Assembly: GCA_024760905.1 (NCBI GenBank)
Contig: CM045729.1
Coordinates: forward strand, 58,313,580-58,377,579
From: Plotosus lineatus
Taxonomy: Eukaryota > Chordata > Actinopteri > Siluriformes > Plotosidae
Direction of reading: 5' to 3'
Length of the DNA: 64,000 bases
Shown: positions 25,173 through 36,129 of the stretch, in pieces
How the letters are laid out: every line of letters begins with the position of its first letter
Numbering within the stretch: position 1 is the first letter of the stretch
Position numbers and translations under genes: made by a program
Notes under the pieces: generated by a model
What the model was told of the DNA's origin: nothing
The model's database searches: none
Seen by the model: only the letters and a program-made list of their open reading frames with translations

Positions 25173-27185
25173 TCTTCTTCTTTTTCTTTCGGCTGTTCCC
25201 TTCAGGGGTCACGGCAGCAAATGATCTGCCTCCATCTCTCCCTATCTTCTGCATCTTCTACTCTTACTCCAACGACCTTCATGTCCGCCTTCACCACATC
25301 CATAAATCTTCTCTTTGGTCTTTCTCTGGCCTTGCTGCCTGGTGGTTCCAACCTCAGCATCCTACTACCAATATACTCACTATCCCTCCTCTGTACATGT
25401 CCAAACCATCTCAATCTATCCTCTCTGACTTTGTCTCCAAAACATCTAACATGTGCTGTCCCTCTGATGTACTCGTTTCTGATCCTATCCATCCTCGTTA
25501 CTCCCAAAGAGAACCTCAACATTTTCATCTCTGCTACCTCCAACTCTGACTCCTGTCTTTTCCCCAGGGCCACTGTCTCTAAACCATACAACATTGCTGG
25601 CCTCATCACCGTCTTGTACACTTTTCCCTTCATTCTTGCCGATACTCTCCTATCACACATCCAACAGGACATTTTTCTCCATCCATTCCAACCTGCCTGC
25701 ACGCACTTCTTCACCTCTTTTCCACACTCTCCATTGCTCTGGATTGTTGAGCCTAAGTACTTAAAATCCTCCACCTTCTTTATCTCTGCCCAGTGTAACC
25801 TCACCGTTCCTCTTGGGTCCTTGTCATTCACACACATGTATTCTGTCTTACTGAGACTAACCTTCATTCCTCTCATTTCCAGGGCATACCTCCACCTCTC
25901 TAGATTTTCCTCCACTTGTTCTCTGCTCTCACTTCAGATCACGATGTCATCTGCAAACATCATAGTCCATGGAGATTCTTGTCTAACCTCGTCTGTCAGC
26001 CTGTCCATCACCATAGCAAACAAGAAGGGGCTGAGAGCTGACCCTTGATGCAGTCACACCGACAGCACACCTCACCACTGTCTTACATCTCTCATACATG
26101 TCCTGCACCACTCTAACATACTTCTCTGCCACTCCAGACTTCCTCATACAATACCACAGTTCTTATCTCAGCACCCTGTCATATGCTTTCTCGAGATCCA
26201 CAAAGGCACAATGCAGCTCCTTCTGACCTTCTCTGTACTTCTCTATTAACATCCTCAAAGCAAACACTGCATCTGTGGTGCTCTTTCTTGACATGAAACC
26301 AAACTGTTGTTCACAAATGCTGACCTCTGCCCTTAGTCTAGCTTTCACTATTCTTTTTTTTCTCTCTCATTTTCCTCATTCATCAGCTCTTCAAAGTACT
26401 CTTTCCATCTTCCCAGCACACTTCTGTCTTCAGTCAATACATTTCCCTCTCTGTCCTTTAACACTCTAACTTGCTGCACGTCCTTCCCATCTCTATTTCT
26501 CTGCTGTGCTAACCTGTATAAATCATTTTCTCCCTCCTTACTGTTCAACCTATCATAGAAATCATCATATGCCCTCTGTTTGGCCTTTGACACCGCTACC
26601 TTCGCCTTACGCTCTGTCTCCCTGTACTTCTGTTTACTCTCTTCGGTCATCTCTGTGTCCCACTTCTTCTTAGCTAACCTCTTCATTTGTACACACTCCT
26701 GCACTTCCTCATTCCACAACCAAGTTTCCTTATCTACTTTTCTTCCAGAGGACATACCAAGTACTCTCCTACCGGTCTCCCTGATCACATTGGCTGTGGT
26801 TGTCCAGTCATCTGAAAGCACTTCCTGACTACCCAAAGCCTGTTTCAACCCCTCCTTGAAGACAACACGACACTCTTCCTTTTTCAGCTTTCACCACTTT
26901 GTCTTCTGCTCTGCCTTTGCCTTTTTCACCTTTCTCACCATCAGCGTCATCCTGCACATCACCATCTTATGCTGTTTGGCAACACTCTCACCCATTACTA
27001 CTTTGCAGTCACTGACTTCCTTCAAATTACATCGCCTACACAAGATGTAGTCTACCTGTGTGCTCTTACCTCTGCTTTCATAAGTCACCCTATGCTCCTG
27101 TTTCTTCTTGAAGAAAGTATTCACCACAGCCATTTCCATCCTTTCCTGTCGCAACCCTCTGCATTTATCCGGGCTTGGGACCGGC
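25173..27185 (-). mobile_element. RTE-like LINE copy 4, antisense, internally deleted
   Basis: The minus strand carries the longest intact C-terminal frame of the family (25202-25915): RRGMKVSLSKTEYMCVND, FKYLGSTIQSNGECGKEV, RNEYIRGTAHVRCFG, RWFGHVQRRDSEYIGSR and VRVEDAEDRERWRQ. Upstream are RT fragments around 26163-26348 and the linker domain 26348-26848. Near 27150 sequence from the endonuclease region is joined to the extreme 5' end (GGATAAATGCAGAGGG reversed), so the middle of the endonuclease is deleted. The frame is broken by several stops. Confidence 0.85.
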
Positions 27186-27424
27186 ATAAGGGGGAGAGAC
27201 ACTGGTTATTAAAATATTGTCAAATAAAATTGAAAGATAGCTGGTTAGCTGCCAGTGATAAACTGTCATGATAAACTAGTGTTTCGACAATTTTTCCTGG
27301 CTTTTACCATGTGGATAACATGGTATAAATATTAGTCACAGGGTTATAGACAATACCAGTCTGTGTAGGCTGGATCTTTCAGAAGATCGTGGTATGAAGC
27401 CACTGATTGACAACTTTAACTTGT

Positions 27425-27720
27425 GCCGTGGCGTAGCTTAGTGTGGCTGCTGCTGCTGTTTCAGTACATGAGCAGCCATTGCAGAGCCACCATTCACACA
27501 ACCATACATCGTCATATTCACACCTTGGGGTGCTTTGGAAAAGCCAATTAGTTTACTGTGCATGTTTTTGCACTGTGGGAGGAAGCTCAGAGGAAACCCA
27601 TGCATGCACAGGGAGAACATGCAAACTCCACACAGAAGCACCCAAGCTGGGAATCGAACCCAGGACCTTCTTGCTGTGAGGCGGATGTGGTAAATACTAC
27701 ATCACCGTGCTGCCCATGCA
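27425..27720 (-). repeat. tRNA-derived SINE, antisense
   Basis: Plus-strand phrases GGGAGAACATGCAAACTCCA and CCCAGGACCTTCTTGCTGTG, ending in the reversed tRNA head (ACATCACCGTGCTGCCCATG), match the family at 51131-51325. Confidence 0.75.
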
Positions 27721-28731
27721 ACAGTTTCTTTCATTTTATTTTTTTCCTCATAATATGCTTTTTAATTCTGAAATTAGCTGGGGGGGTGCCACAAGCCAGT
27801 ATTCTTTCTGACACCAGTCCCAAGCCTGGATAAATGCAGAGGGTTGTGTCAGGAAGGGCATCCGATGTAAAACTTATGCCAAATCACACATGTGAATCAT
27901 TAATATGACTTCCAAACCGGATCGGTCGAGATCTGGGTTAACAACAACTGCCATCAGTGCTGTTAACCAACTGAGTGCTGGTGGAAACTGGACTACTGTT
28001 GGTCGAAGAAGGAGAGGCAGCAGGCGCGTCTGCAGGCAGAGAGAGAAAAGGAAAGGCATGAGCCTAGGATTGAGTGTAGGGACTTTGAATGTTAGAACTA
28101 TGACAGGAAAAGCTAGAGAGCTGGCTGACATGATGCAGAAGAGAAAGGTGGACATACTGTGTGTTCAGGAGACAAAGGTGGAAAGGTAGTAGGGCTAGAA
28201 GCTTAGGAGCAGAGTTTAAGCTGTTTTATCATGGTGTGGATGGGAAGAGAAATGGAGTAGGAGTCATCTTGAAGGGGGTTTGTCAAAAATGCTCAAGAAG
28301 TGAAGAGTGTCAGACAGAGTGATGAGTCTCAAGTTAGAAATTGAAGGATTGCTGTTCAATGTTGTTAGTGTTTATGCCCCACAGGCAGGATGTGAGTTGA
28401 AGAGAAGGGGAGATTCTGGAGTAAGTTAGATGAAGTGATGCAGAGTACCCCCAGAGGTGAAAGAGTGGTCATTGGTGCAGACTTCAATAGACATGTTGGT
28501 GCAGGAAACAGAGGGTACGAGGAAGTGATGGGCAGGTTTGGCATCTACATGCCTGTCAAGTTGTACGGTTTTGGTGTAATTTGTACAAGTGAGCACTGAT
28601 TTTTAAATGTGTACGCCGTACGTCCGAAATCTGTACGTTTTTCGATCATTTCGTCTTTTTTTTTTTAACTCCGTTTTTTGTGTCACCGTTTCGGTAAAGA
28701 GACGATACGCCCGGGTGGTCTGTAGCCGTTT

Positions 28732-28810
28732 TCTCGCGAGAATCGCGCGTTGCGTTATCGTCTGCTATCGTCTGCTCTTTCCGACCACGTGACCGCACTT
28801 TCACTTCCGC
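28732..28810 (+). promoter_or_regulatory. Housekeeping-type promoter motif cluster inside the hAT element
   Basis: Within 80 bp lie a perfect TCTCGCGAGA (28732-28741), an E-box CACGTGAC and an ETS-type ACTTCCG, in GC-rich sequence. The residual transposase start codon follows about 65 bp downstream. This is the usual make-up of a strong TATA-less promoter. Activity is inferred. Confidence 0.65.
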
Positions 28811-29121
28811 CATCATTCCGGTTAGTTTTCGTGACTCGCAGTGGATACAGTTGATACAAACGTGATAACAATATGGATGGAACAGCTAAAAAGAAAAGGA
28901 AAACTAATGCCCACGGACACCATCTACCAGAATGGCAGCCGGGAAGACCTTGATAGAAGATGACACCATTCCCCGTGCAACAACAACGAAATTCTTCGAG
29001 GCTGTTAGAGGCTTTTATGAAGCTGTTGTCAAAAGATGATTGATAAAGTTGCTTTTGAAGACAGCATTTTGAAAGACTTGGTAGTGCTGGAACCCAAAAA
29101 CAGTGTGACTATACCCATCTT

Positions 29122-29544
29122 GTGTCACTGAACAGGTCTCTTTCAGTGTATGTGGATGAAGAGCAACTCAAAGAGGAATGGGATGATTACCAGTTCTTGG
29201 TGATGGACATGACTACAGAAATGGACTCTGGGGACTGTGACAAATACTGGGCCAATATTTTGAAACAAGTCACTCCTCTTGGACACATCAGGTTCCCACA
29301 GATGAAGGTATTGTTTTCAAGTCTCCTTTGTCTACCACACAGCAATTCAGACAGTGAACGTGCATTTTCACATGTCCGAAAGATCAACACGGAGTACAGG
29401 AAATCTCTTGGAGTGGACACACTTACAAATTACCTTCAAGTCAAACTTAATTGCGAGCTCAAGTGCCATGAAGTGAAGCCATCAAAAGAAATGATTGAAA
29501 GTGCCAAAAGTGCTACATATAGTTATAATAAAGATCACTGTTAA
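29122..29544 (+). pseudogene. hAT transposase C-terminal fragment (hATC dimerisation domain)
   Basis: The open frame contains FPQMKVLFSSLLCLPHSNSD, SERAFSHVRKINTEYRKS and LGVDTLTNYLQVKLNCEL. SNSDSERAFS is the hallmark of the C-terminal hAT dimerisation domain, also found in domesticated ZBED-type proteins. The catalytic part is absent between this and the short N-terminal frame at 28873. Its position inside an element with matching termini and target duplication argues against a host gene. Confidence 0.8.
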
Positions 29545-30073
29545 ATTTTCTTAATCATGCAGCTGAAGATATCACTCTTTTATTTGATTGCACCAGGTTA
29601 TATGTTACAACATTACCAATAAATTCATATTATATTAAAAATAGAGTTTAATTTTTGTTTCATATTGCACGCGATAATAAGACGCGTAAGATTAGTTGCT
29701 ATTTTGTAAGGGCATAAGTAGCCATTTGTAAGATCGCCAACGGCCTAGGGTTGACAGGTATGCATCTAGAACAGGAACACAGAAGGTCAGATGTTGATAG
29801 ATTTTGCAAAAAGGATGGAAATGGCAGTGGTGAATACTTTCTCCCAGAAGAGACAGGAGCATAGGGTGACTTATAAAAGCTGAGGTAGGAGCACACAGGT
29901 AGACTACATCTTGTGTAGACGATGCAATTTGAAGATCGATTGAAGATTGAAGATTGAAGCATTGTGATCAGTAGTGAGAGCAAAGAACACATGGAGAAAA
30001 ATCTAGAGAGGTGGAGGTATGCGCTGGAAAGAAGAGGAATGAAGGTTAGCCTCAGTAAGACAGACTACATGTG

Positions 30074-30318
30074 TGCAGCTAACTGGGTTATCAAAGTCCA
30101 GCCATGTCTCTTACTGTCTATGGTGTGAGGCATGTAAAAGAACCATTACTGACTTTCGACAAGAGTAGGCTGCAAAGCCGTCAGGGTGTTTCTGCCCTGT
30201 GGTGGCCTGGTGGGCTGTCTAGGGTATACTCTGCCCTCGCCCGGAGTCAGCTGGGGTGGGCGCCAGCCTTCCCGCGATCCTAATTAGGATTAAGCGGTAA
30301 CAGAAAATTAACTGATGA
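30074..30318 (+). repeat. tRNA-derived SINE, headless
   Basis: It starts inside the body (GCAGCTAACTGGGTTATCAA), keeps GACTTTCGACAAGAGTAGGC and ends with CCTAATTAGGATTAAGCGG. The tRNA head is missing at the junction with LINE copy 5. Confidence 0.75.
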
Positions 30319-31460
30319 ATTGATAGAAGCAGAGGAAGGGTCATTCTGCCATTCAGTGTCAGATTTCTTCTTGGCATGGGAGGGCTTCTAGGATCTGTTA
30401 TCAAACCAATCTTTATGCGCTCTCTTTTTGACACCAAGGACTTCCTTTGTAACACCAATGACTGTTTTCTTAAAGAAGGACCATTCTCAGTGCTGTCGGC
30501 AGGGGATGGGCCGTCCTGAAGTTTCTTTTCTAGGGTTTCTTGAAACTGAGAAGTAGAATGGTCTTTTCAGTCTGTTGACATTGTAGGACACTGACAGTTA
30601 TATAGTGTCTAACTCGAAAACTCATTACGGTTAATTTAGACTTTAGGCATTTCTTGATAATCCCTCTATATTTAGATAGTTGATCATTTAACTATGAATC
30701 TCAATTTTTTTCCTCTGAATATTGTAATTCTATTCTGTAAAACTTGTAGCGTGAAATGTAAATAAACTTGTATTGTATTGTGTATTGTATTGCAGTCTTG
30801 GGTCGATTTTTGTGAGTGGGGCAATGTGTAACTTCAGTACAGCCCTGACCAACCTGTGGTCAGTCCAGCACTCAGCACCTTTCATGATGCAGATCACTTG
30901 GACGTCTCCGATGTCACACTGACGTACAATGATGAAATCAATCATGTGCCATTGTTTGACAGCAGGTGCATCCAGGTGGTATTGTGCTTGTTGACCTGAA
31001 CAGAGTGTTGGTGATGCAAAGGCTGTGTTCTGCACACTTACTAAGGAGGAGGCAGGCCATTGTTATTGACCTTGCCTAATCCATGTCTGCCTAGGACGCC
31101 TTCCCAGCTTTTGTAATCCTTTCCTACTCTCGCATTGAAATCACAGAGAATGACGAGTTTGACACTCTGTGAGGTTGATCTAATAGCTTCATCATGTTGC
31201 TCGTAAAACTGATCCTTTGAGTCATCTGAGCTGGTGAGTGTAGGAGCGTTGCCACTGATGACATTGAGGTGTCTGGACTTGCTGAGATTTATATGTTTCA
31301 TAAGTATAATAGTTTCATAAGTCATTTGTTGATTTTAACTGGTAGGGCAGGTATGTTCTTCAGTAATGATTTTCTGATGGCAAAACCAACACCATAAATC
31401 CTGTCTTCAGCTTGTGGCTTGTCTTTCCAGAAGAAGGCTCTTTTGCATTTTTCAACCACT
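30319..31460 (-). mobile_element. APE-type LINE fragment (endonuclease and following linker), antisense
   Basis: The minus-strand frame 31041-31325 reads VKLVILCDFNARVGKDYKSW then EGVLGRHGLGKVNNNG. The frame 30730-31035 gives WHMIDFIIVRQ and GAECWTDHRLVRAVLKL, the DHR box of an APE endonuclease. The linker DWFD-like segment is near 30390. This resembles the endonuclease half of LINEs annotated in fish as craniofacial development protein 2-like. It is broken by frameshifts and no RT follows. An unassigned AT-rich stretch interrupts it near 30590-30790. Confidence 0.75.
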
Positions 31461-31852
31461 ATGAGAATGAGCATGGTTCCCGCGCATCATTAAAAGTCAT
31501 TAAATGAAAAAAAGGTTTTTAGTTCCCTTAAAAGTGAGTAAATCTTACTGTCGCATCATTAAAAGTCACTAAAATGAATAACCGTGAACCCGGCAAAATT
31601 TTTAAATATTTTAATAGATCAACAAATGTGTGTGTGGCTTTTCGTCTGTATTCATTATGTAGTACGTCAGCAATGCTCGGAATCAGCTTGTATACTTGGA
31701 CATATGCATGTGCATTATGTATGCGTAATGTAGACATTGCAAATGGCTGCACCCATGTGCGAAATTGTGTCACAAAATTATTAAAAATAAGATAAAAGAC
31801 AATTCACACTGATACTGAACTAAATTGATATGATCATACTGATTCATGCGAC

Positions 31853-33513
31853 ATGGAGAAATGTGAGTTTAAGGAACAATGGGTATCGGATGATGAATTT
31901 TCTGCCCAGATTGAGCGTCTTCCCAACTACAAATATGTATTTCGGTGCCGTGCTGCAGGCCAGAGTCACTAAAAAGAAATGAGATACTTGAAGTCTTCTT
32001 CTCCAATAACATTGTTTATGAACTGTAGGCCTAATGAATCGAGTGGCGAGACTGCAAGTGGCAATAGTGGAGTGCCTAACTTAGCCTTAGGCCCTAAGGC
32101 TGTAGATCTACAAACTAACATTACCGTAACGTTAAATGATGCAAGGCCAAAAGCAAAATCACTGGTAGACATGGTTTCCTTGAATAAGAAAACCCTGAAA
32201 TTGGAGGTTGTATGGTGTTTAGATACTGCCAGCAAACATCAATTTTATAACTCAAACGAAGGCATGGGAGACATTTTTCAAGAGATGTTTTCGGATAGTG
32301 CTATAGTCAAAACTTTCTCGTGTGGTGCAGACAAACCTGGGTACATTATTAAATTTGGTTTAGCTACATATTTCAAGGAGCAGATGTTACTCAAAGTAAC
32401 AGATGGAAAATTTGTTCTATTGTTTTATGAGAGCCTAAACAAAAAACCAAAATGAAGCAAATGGATGTACACCTTAGGTACTGGGATTACAAATTACTTG
32501 AGAACTCAAGTTGATGCTCAATCAGCTGTGCCAGTAGGATCATGTGAGGTCAATACAATACAATTCAGCATTTTTAGACCGTGCCACAGCACTGGACATG
32601 GTCACTCATTTTAAAGTAAGTAGCAAAAATTTTAACTTCATAAATCTATTTTTGAATTTAACAAAGCCCACACTTAATATCAGAATTTAAATTAGATCCA
32701 GTATTGTAAGGTCCATATAAATATAATATATAGGTTTTTTTTTTTAATTATAGATAATTATTTTTTGAGAAAGTTTTTTGATTTTTGGTTTTTTTTTGAG
32801 AAAGAGTGCTGACATTCGTAAAGAGTAGGCTGAAAAGTCATCAGCGTGTTTCTGTCCCTTGCTAAAAGGGTTGTGACAGGAAGGGCATCTGACGTAAAAA
32901 CCTCTGCCAAATCAAACGTGCGAATCAGATGATTCCCTGTGGCGACTCCCGAGTAAAAGGGAAAAGCCGAAAGGAAGACAGACATTATTTGAGAAAGAGC
33001 TGCCTTTAAGAAAAAATTACTACAGTAACTGCTAAAATTGTGTGGTTCCCAGTATAGGACTAAAACTACTAGGTAGGTAGGTAGTTTTTTCATGAACCAA
33101 CAATATTGATGTATTTATTGTATTGTTATACAAAAACAGCAGAAAACCCAATATTGTGATTTTTTTTTTTTTGTAATTTAGGAGTGCACTGCAAAGCTCA
33201 ACTTGAAAAATCTCATATCACTTTCCATAGATGGACCAAATGTTTCTGTCAACAAAGAGACAATACAAGACACCCAGCATCCTGACACACCTGTTGCTCA
33301 GAGTTTTGTGTGTGATGAAGTTAGTAGGTGTGGTGGTGTTCTGAAAGTACCTGTAGCAAAAGGGTTATTTTTTTTCTGCAAACAAAGCTACTAGCAGGTT
33401 TCATGAATATCTTGAAGAGAACAAGAACAAAAAGAAATCTGAGGAGGAAAAGAAAAGAAAACAAATGGTGCAAGAAGATCTGGAAGGCATCAGAAAGAGG
33501 GTTAAAATCATGA
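31853..33513 (+). pseudogene. Decayed BED-finger/hAT-like transposase gene with splice-like boundaries
   Basis: From the ATG at 31853 it encodes MEKCEFKEQWVSDDEFSAQI followed by RCRAAGQSH and a stop, resembling the start of a BED-like zinc-finger region. The frame 31979-32455 carries LVDMVSLNKKTLKLEVVWCL, FSCGADKPGYIIKFGLATYF and FVLLFYESLNKKPK. After a frameshift come KQMDVHLRYWDYK and a segment ending TALDMVTHFK. GTAAGTAG follows, and at about 33181 a pyrimidine tract and TAG precede a segment encoding LNLKNLISLSIDGPNV. I recognise the pattern from uncharacterised fish transposase-like proteins but cannot name the family. It is not functional as it stands. Confidence 0.65.
32812..32990 (+). 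repeat. SINE 3' portion inside the putative intron of the 31853-33513 pseudogene
   Basis: TTCGTAAAGAGTAGGCTGAA, GGAAGGGCATCTGACGTAAA and CCCTGTGGCGACTCCCGAG match the tail of the SINE at 45785-46145. Confidence 0.7.
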
Positions 33514-33525
33514 ACGTGTTAAACA

Positions 33526-33530
<5 letters not shown>

Positions 33531-33591
<61 letters not shown>
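33531..33591. repeat. (AT)n microsatellite, left flank of the Tc1 element
   Basis: An uninterrupted AT run, matched by a second AT run at 35155-35202 on the other side of the Tc1 copy. Confidence 0.95.
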
Positions 33592-33594
<3 letters not shown>

Positions 33595-35151
33595 AAATTT
33601 AAACATGACACAAAGATAACCCAAGTATTCAAAAATGCAGTTTTCCTGTTGTGATTTTATTTGTTAAGAGAAAAATCCTATCTAAACCTCCATGAACCTC
33701 TGTGAAAAAGTAATTGGCCCCTCTTGTTAAAAGGTGAGGTAATTGTGATTAATCCTATTATTGAGGAAAACTGAGTTTAATTTCGTGGCCACACCCAGGC
33801 CTGATTGCTGCCAGACATTTCCAAACAGGAGATCCCCAACATAAAACCTGTCTGACAAGGTGAGATAGGCCATACTGAACATACATCATGATGCCACGAG
33901 CCAGTGAGCTTCAAAAGCAAACAAGAAAGAAGATTGTAGAGATGTCTCAGTCTGGGAAAGGACCAAAATCATTAGTAAATCTTTGGGACTCCAGCAGACA
34001 CTGTCAGATCCATTATTCATAAATGGAGAAGGCATGGCACAGTGGTGACCCTTGCCAGGAGTGGCCAATCTACCAAAATTACTCCCAGAACACAATGCGG
34101 ACTAACCAGAGAATTGCAAATGATCCAAAAAAAAAACACTTCTGAACAACTACGAGCCTCACTTGCTTCAGTTAATGTCAGCCATGACTCCACCATCAGA
34201 AAGACACGAGGCAAAAATGACATCTATGGAAGAGTTCTGAGCCGAAAGCCACTGTTGACAAAAAGAATATCAAGGCATGACTCACTTTTGCCAAGAATCA
34301 TCTTGATCATCCCCAAAGCTTTTGGGATAATGTTCCCTAGATTGATGAAACTGAAGTTGAACTTTTTGGGAGAAATGCATCTCATTACATCTGGCAAAAA
34401 AGGAACACTACATTTGATAAAAAGAACATTGTGCCAAAAGTGAAACATGGTGGTGTAAGTATGATGATCTGGGCCTGCTTTGCTGCTTCAGGATCTGGGA
34501 AACTTGTCATGATGGATTGAACCATGAGTTCTGATCGCTACCAAGAAATCCTGGTGAAGAATGCTCATTCATCAGTTCGAGACCTCAAGCTAAACCGCAC
34601 CTTGGTTCTGCAACAAGACAATGATCCGAAGCACACCAGCAAATCCACTTCTGACTGGCTAAAAAAGAACAAAATGAAGGTTTTGGAGTGGCCTAGTCAA
34701 AATCCCAACCTGAACCTGATTGAGATGCTGTGGCATGACCTGAAAAAAGCTGTTCATGTTGAAAACCATCTGGTTAATCTTAAACAATTCTGCAGAAAAG
34801 AGTGGGTCAAAATTCCATCACACTGATGTGAAAGACTCATCACCTCTCATTGCAAATACTTGGCTGCAGTTATTGCTGCAAGAGGTGGTTCAACCAGCTA
34901 TGAGGTTTTTTTTTTTTTTTTTTTTGGGGGGGGGGGATTACTTATTCACACAGGCCCTTGTAGGTTCAGATGTTTTTTACCCATAACATATGCAATTGGC
35001 ACTGAAAACTGCATTTTGTGTTTACCTGTGTTTTATCTTTGTATAACATTTAGGTTTGCTTGATCTGAAATGGATGACAGTGACAAACATGCAAAAATTG
35101 TCAGAAATTGGTCAAGGGCAAAAATGTTTGCACAGCACTCTATATCTACAG

Positions 35152-35154
<3 letters not shown>
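33592..35154 (+). mobile_element. Tc1-type DNA transposon, decayed, flanked by (AT)n on both sides
   Basis: The element encodes recognisable Tc1 transposase pieces (see 33880-34826) and is bounded by AT dinucleotide runs. I could not define clean terminal inverted repeats; the right end contains AAAATGTTTGCACAGCACTC. A T/G homopolymer at 34906-34936 lies in the 3' part. Confidence 0.7.
33880..34826 (+). pseudogene. Tc1/mariner transposase pseudogene (DD34E)
   Basis: Broken frames can be followed from about 33880 (an N-terminal part reading SKQTRKKIVEM-like in scattered frames) through 34042-34443 (RELQMIQKKNTSEQLRASLA). The last frame, 34524-34826, has RTLVLQQDNDPKHTSKSTSD, then LEWPSQNPNLNLIEMLWHDL. 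The first Asp of DND and the Glu of LIEMLW are 34 residues apart, the DD34E arrangement of Tc1 enzymes. Several frameshifts and stops show it is dead. Confidence 0.85.

Positions 35155-35202
<48 letters not shown>
35155..35202. repeat. (AT)n microsatellite, right flank of the Tc1 element
   Basis: An AT run directly following the right end of the Tc1 copy. From 35203 to about 36130 the sequence is AT-rich with no feature I can assign. Confidence 0.9.
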
Positions 35203-35206
<4 letters not shown>

Positions 35207-36129
35207 CTGAGAGCATTTACTGTACTAATTGAATCACATCCATCTTTGTCCTTGACCTGGTGGTAGGCGTGTATTGTGCTGCTAGCATGTAGCTCCAGTA
35301 GATGGGGCAGTTTGTTAAAATTTGGTTTGGTTGGTGTCTGTACTTATTATGAGTGGTTTCATGGGCTGTCCTTTAGATTATGAGTAGTCTCCATAAATTG
35401 TACTGCCAGAGAGCCCAAACCCTTGTTCTTACTCTTGTAGCTGTTGATATAACACTGATTATTCTGTCAGTTAAACGAATACCAGAACATTGTCACTGCC
35501 ATTGGTTTTTTGGATATAGCAAATTAGTGCACTTTATAATGGTATAGTGGTATATAATGGTATATACACAATGTTCAAATAAATCACAAAAAATTATTTC
35601 TACAGATTTATGTTTCTTTACCTTTCATACCTTTAATTTCATCTTCATCTTCAAGACTTTTAATTTCATTTAGTATACACTATACCAGAAAGACAAAATA
35701 TGATCAGTTATCTCAAGCTAATTAACAGTTATGTACATAAGGTCAGGTGGGTGTCACAGAATAGTTTCTATAGGTAGCCTGAGGTGCAGAATTGGTTTCG
35801 TACCAGAGCCACACAGGCATGAACCATGACTTCAAAGGTTGTTCTGTGACTATATCTCTGCACTTTCTTTGTTCCATCCATCCAACTATCTGTTTGTGCC
35901 AACCTTGTTGTTGACTTGATTCTCATTATGCCCTCATTAAATACCAAACTTTGTATAAAAAAAACATTCCCTGTCTTCATTTAGTGCAAAACTCACAAAG
36001 TTCTTTTCCATGACTCAAATAATTGAACTTAATGCACACATTTGCACTTTATATAGTATAAAAATATATTTTTTTCTTGATTGGTTGATTGTTGTTCTGA
36101 CTGGTTCTGATTGGTAGCGGAACACACAC

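Larger units (their letters stand above)
28548..29761 (+). mobile_element. hAT transposon with residual transposase ends, nested in LINE copy 5
   Basis: The termini CATGCCTGTCAA and TTGACAGGTAT are inverted. The target duplication is GCATCTA at 28541-28547 and 29762-29768 (7 of 8 bp if one more base is counted). The promoter region has TCTCGCGAGA, CACGTGAC and CACTTCCGCC. A start at 28873 reads MDGTAKKKRKTNAHGHHLPE before a stop, and 29122-29544 keeps the C-terminal hAT dimerisation domain. The middle of the transposase is deleted. Confidence 0.85.
27810..30073 (+). mobile_element. RTE-like LINE copy 5, internally deleted and split by a hAT element
   Basis: LINE sequence covers 27810-28547 (5' end plus start of the endonuclease: LSVGTLNVRTMTGKARELAD, VDILCVQETK) and 29769-30073. 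After position 29935 it jumps from the endonuclease region to just after the FADD box (GTGATCAGTAGTGAGAGC), so about 2 kb is missing. It ends abruptly in a SINE at 30074. Confidence 0.85.

Noticed and set aside
25221..26048. 275-codon plus-strand open frame
   Set aside because: It is the opposite strand of the antisense RTE-like LINE; the minus-strand frame carries the known protein motifs.
29122..29544. Host ZBED-type gene
   Set aside because: It lies inside a 1.2-kb element with inverted ends and target duplication, and the catalytic middle is missing.
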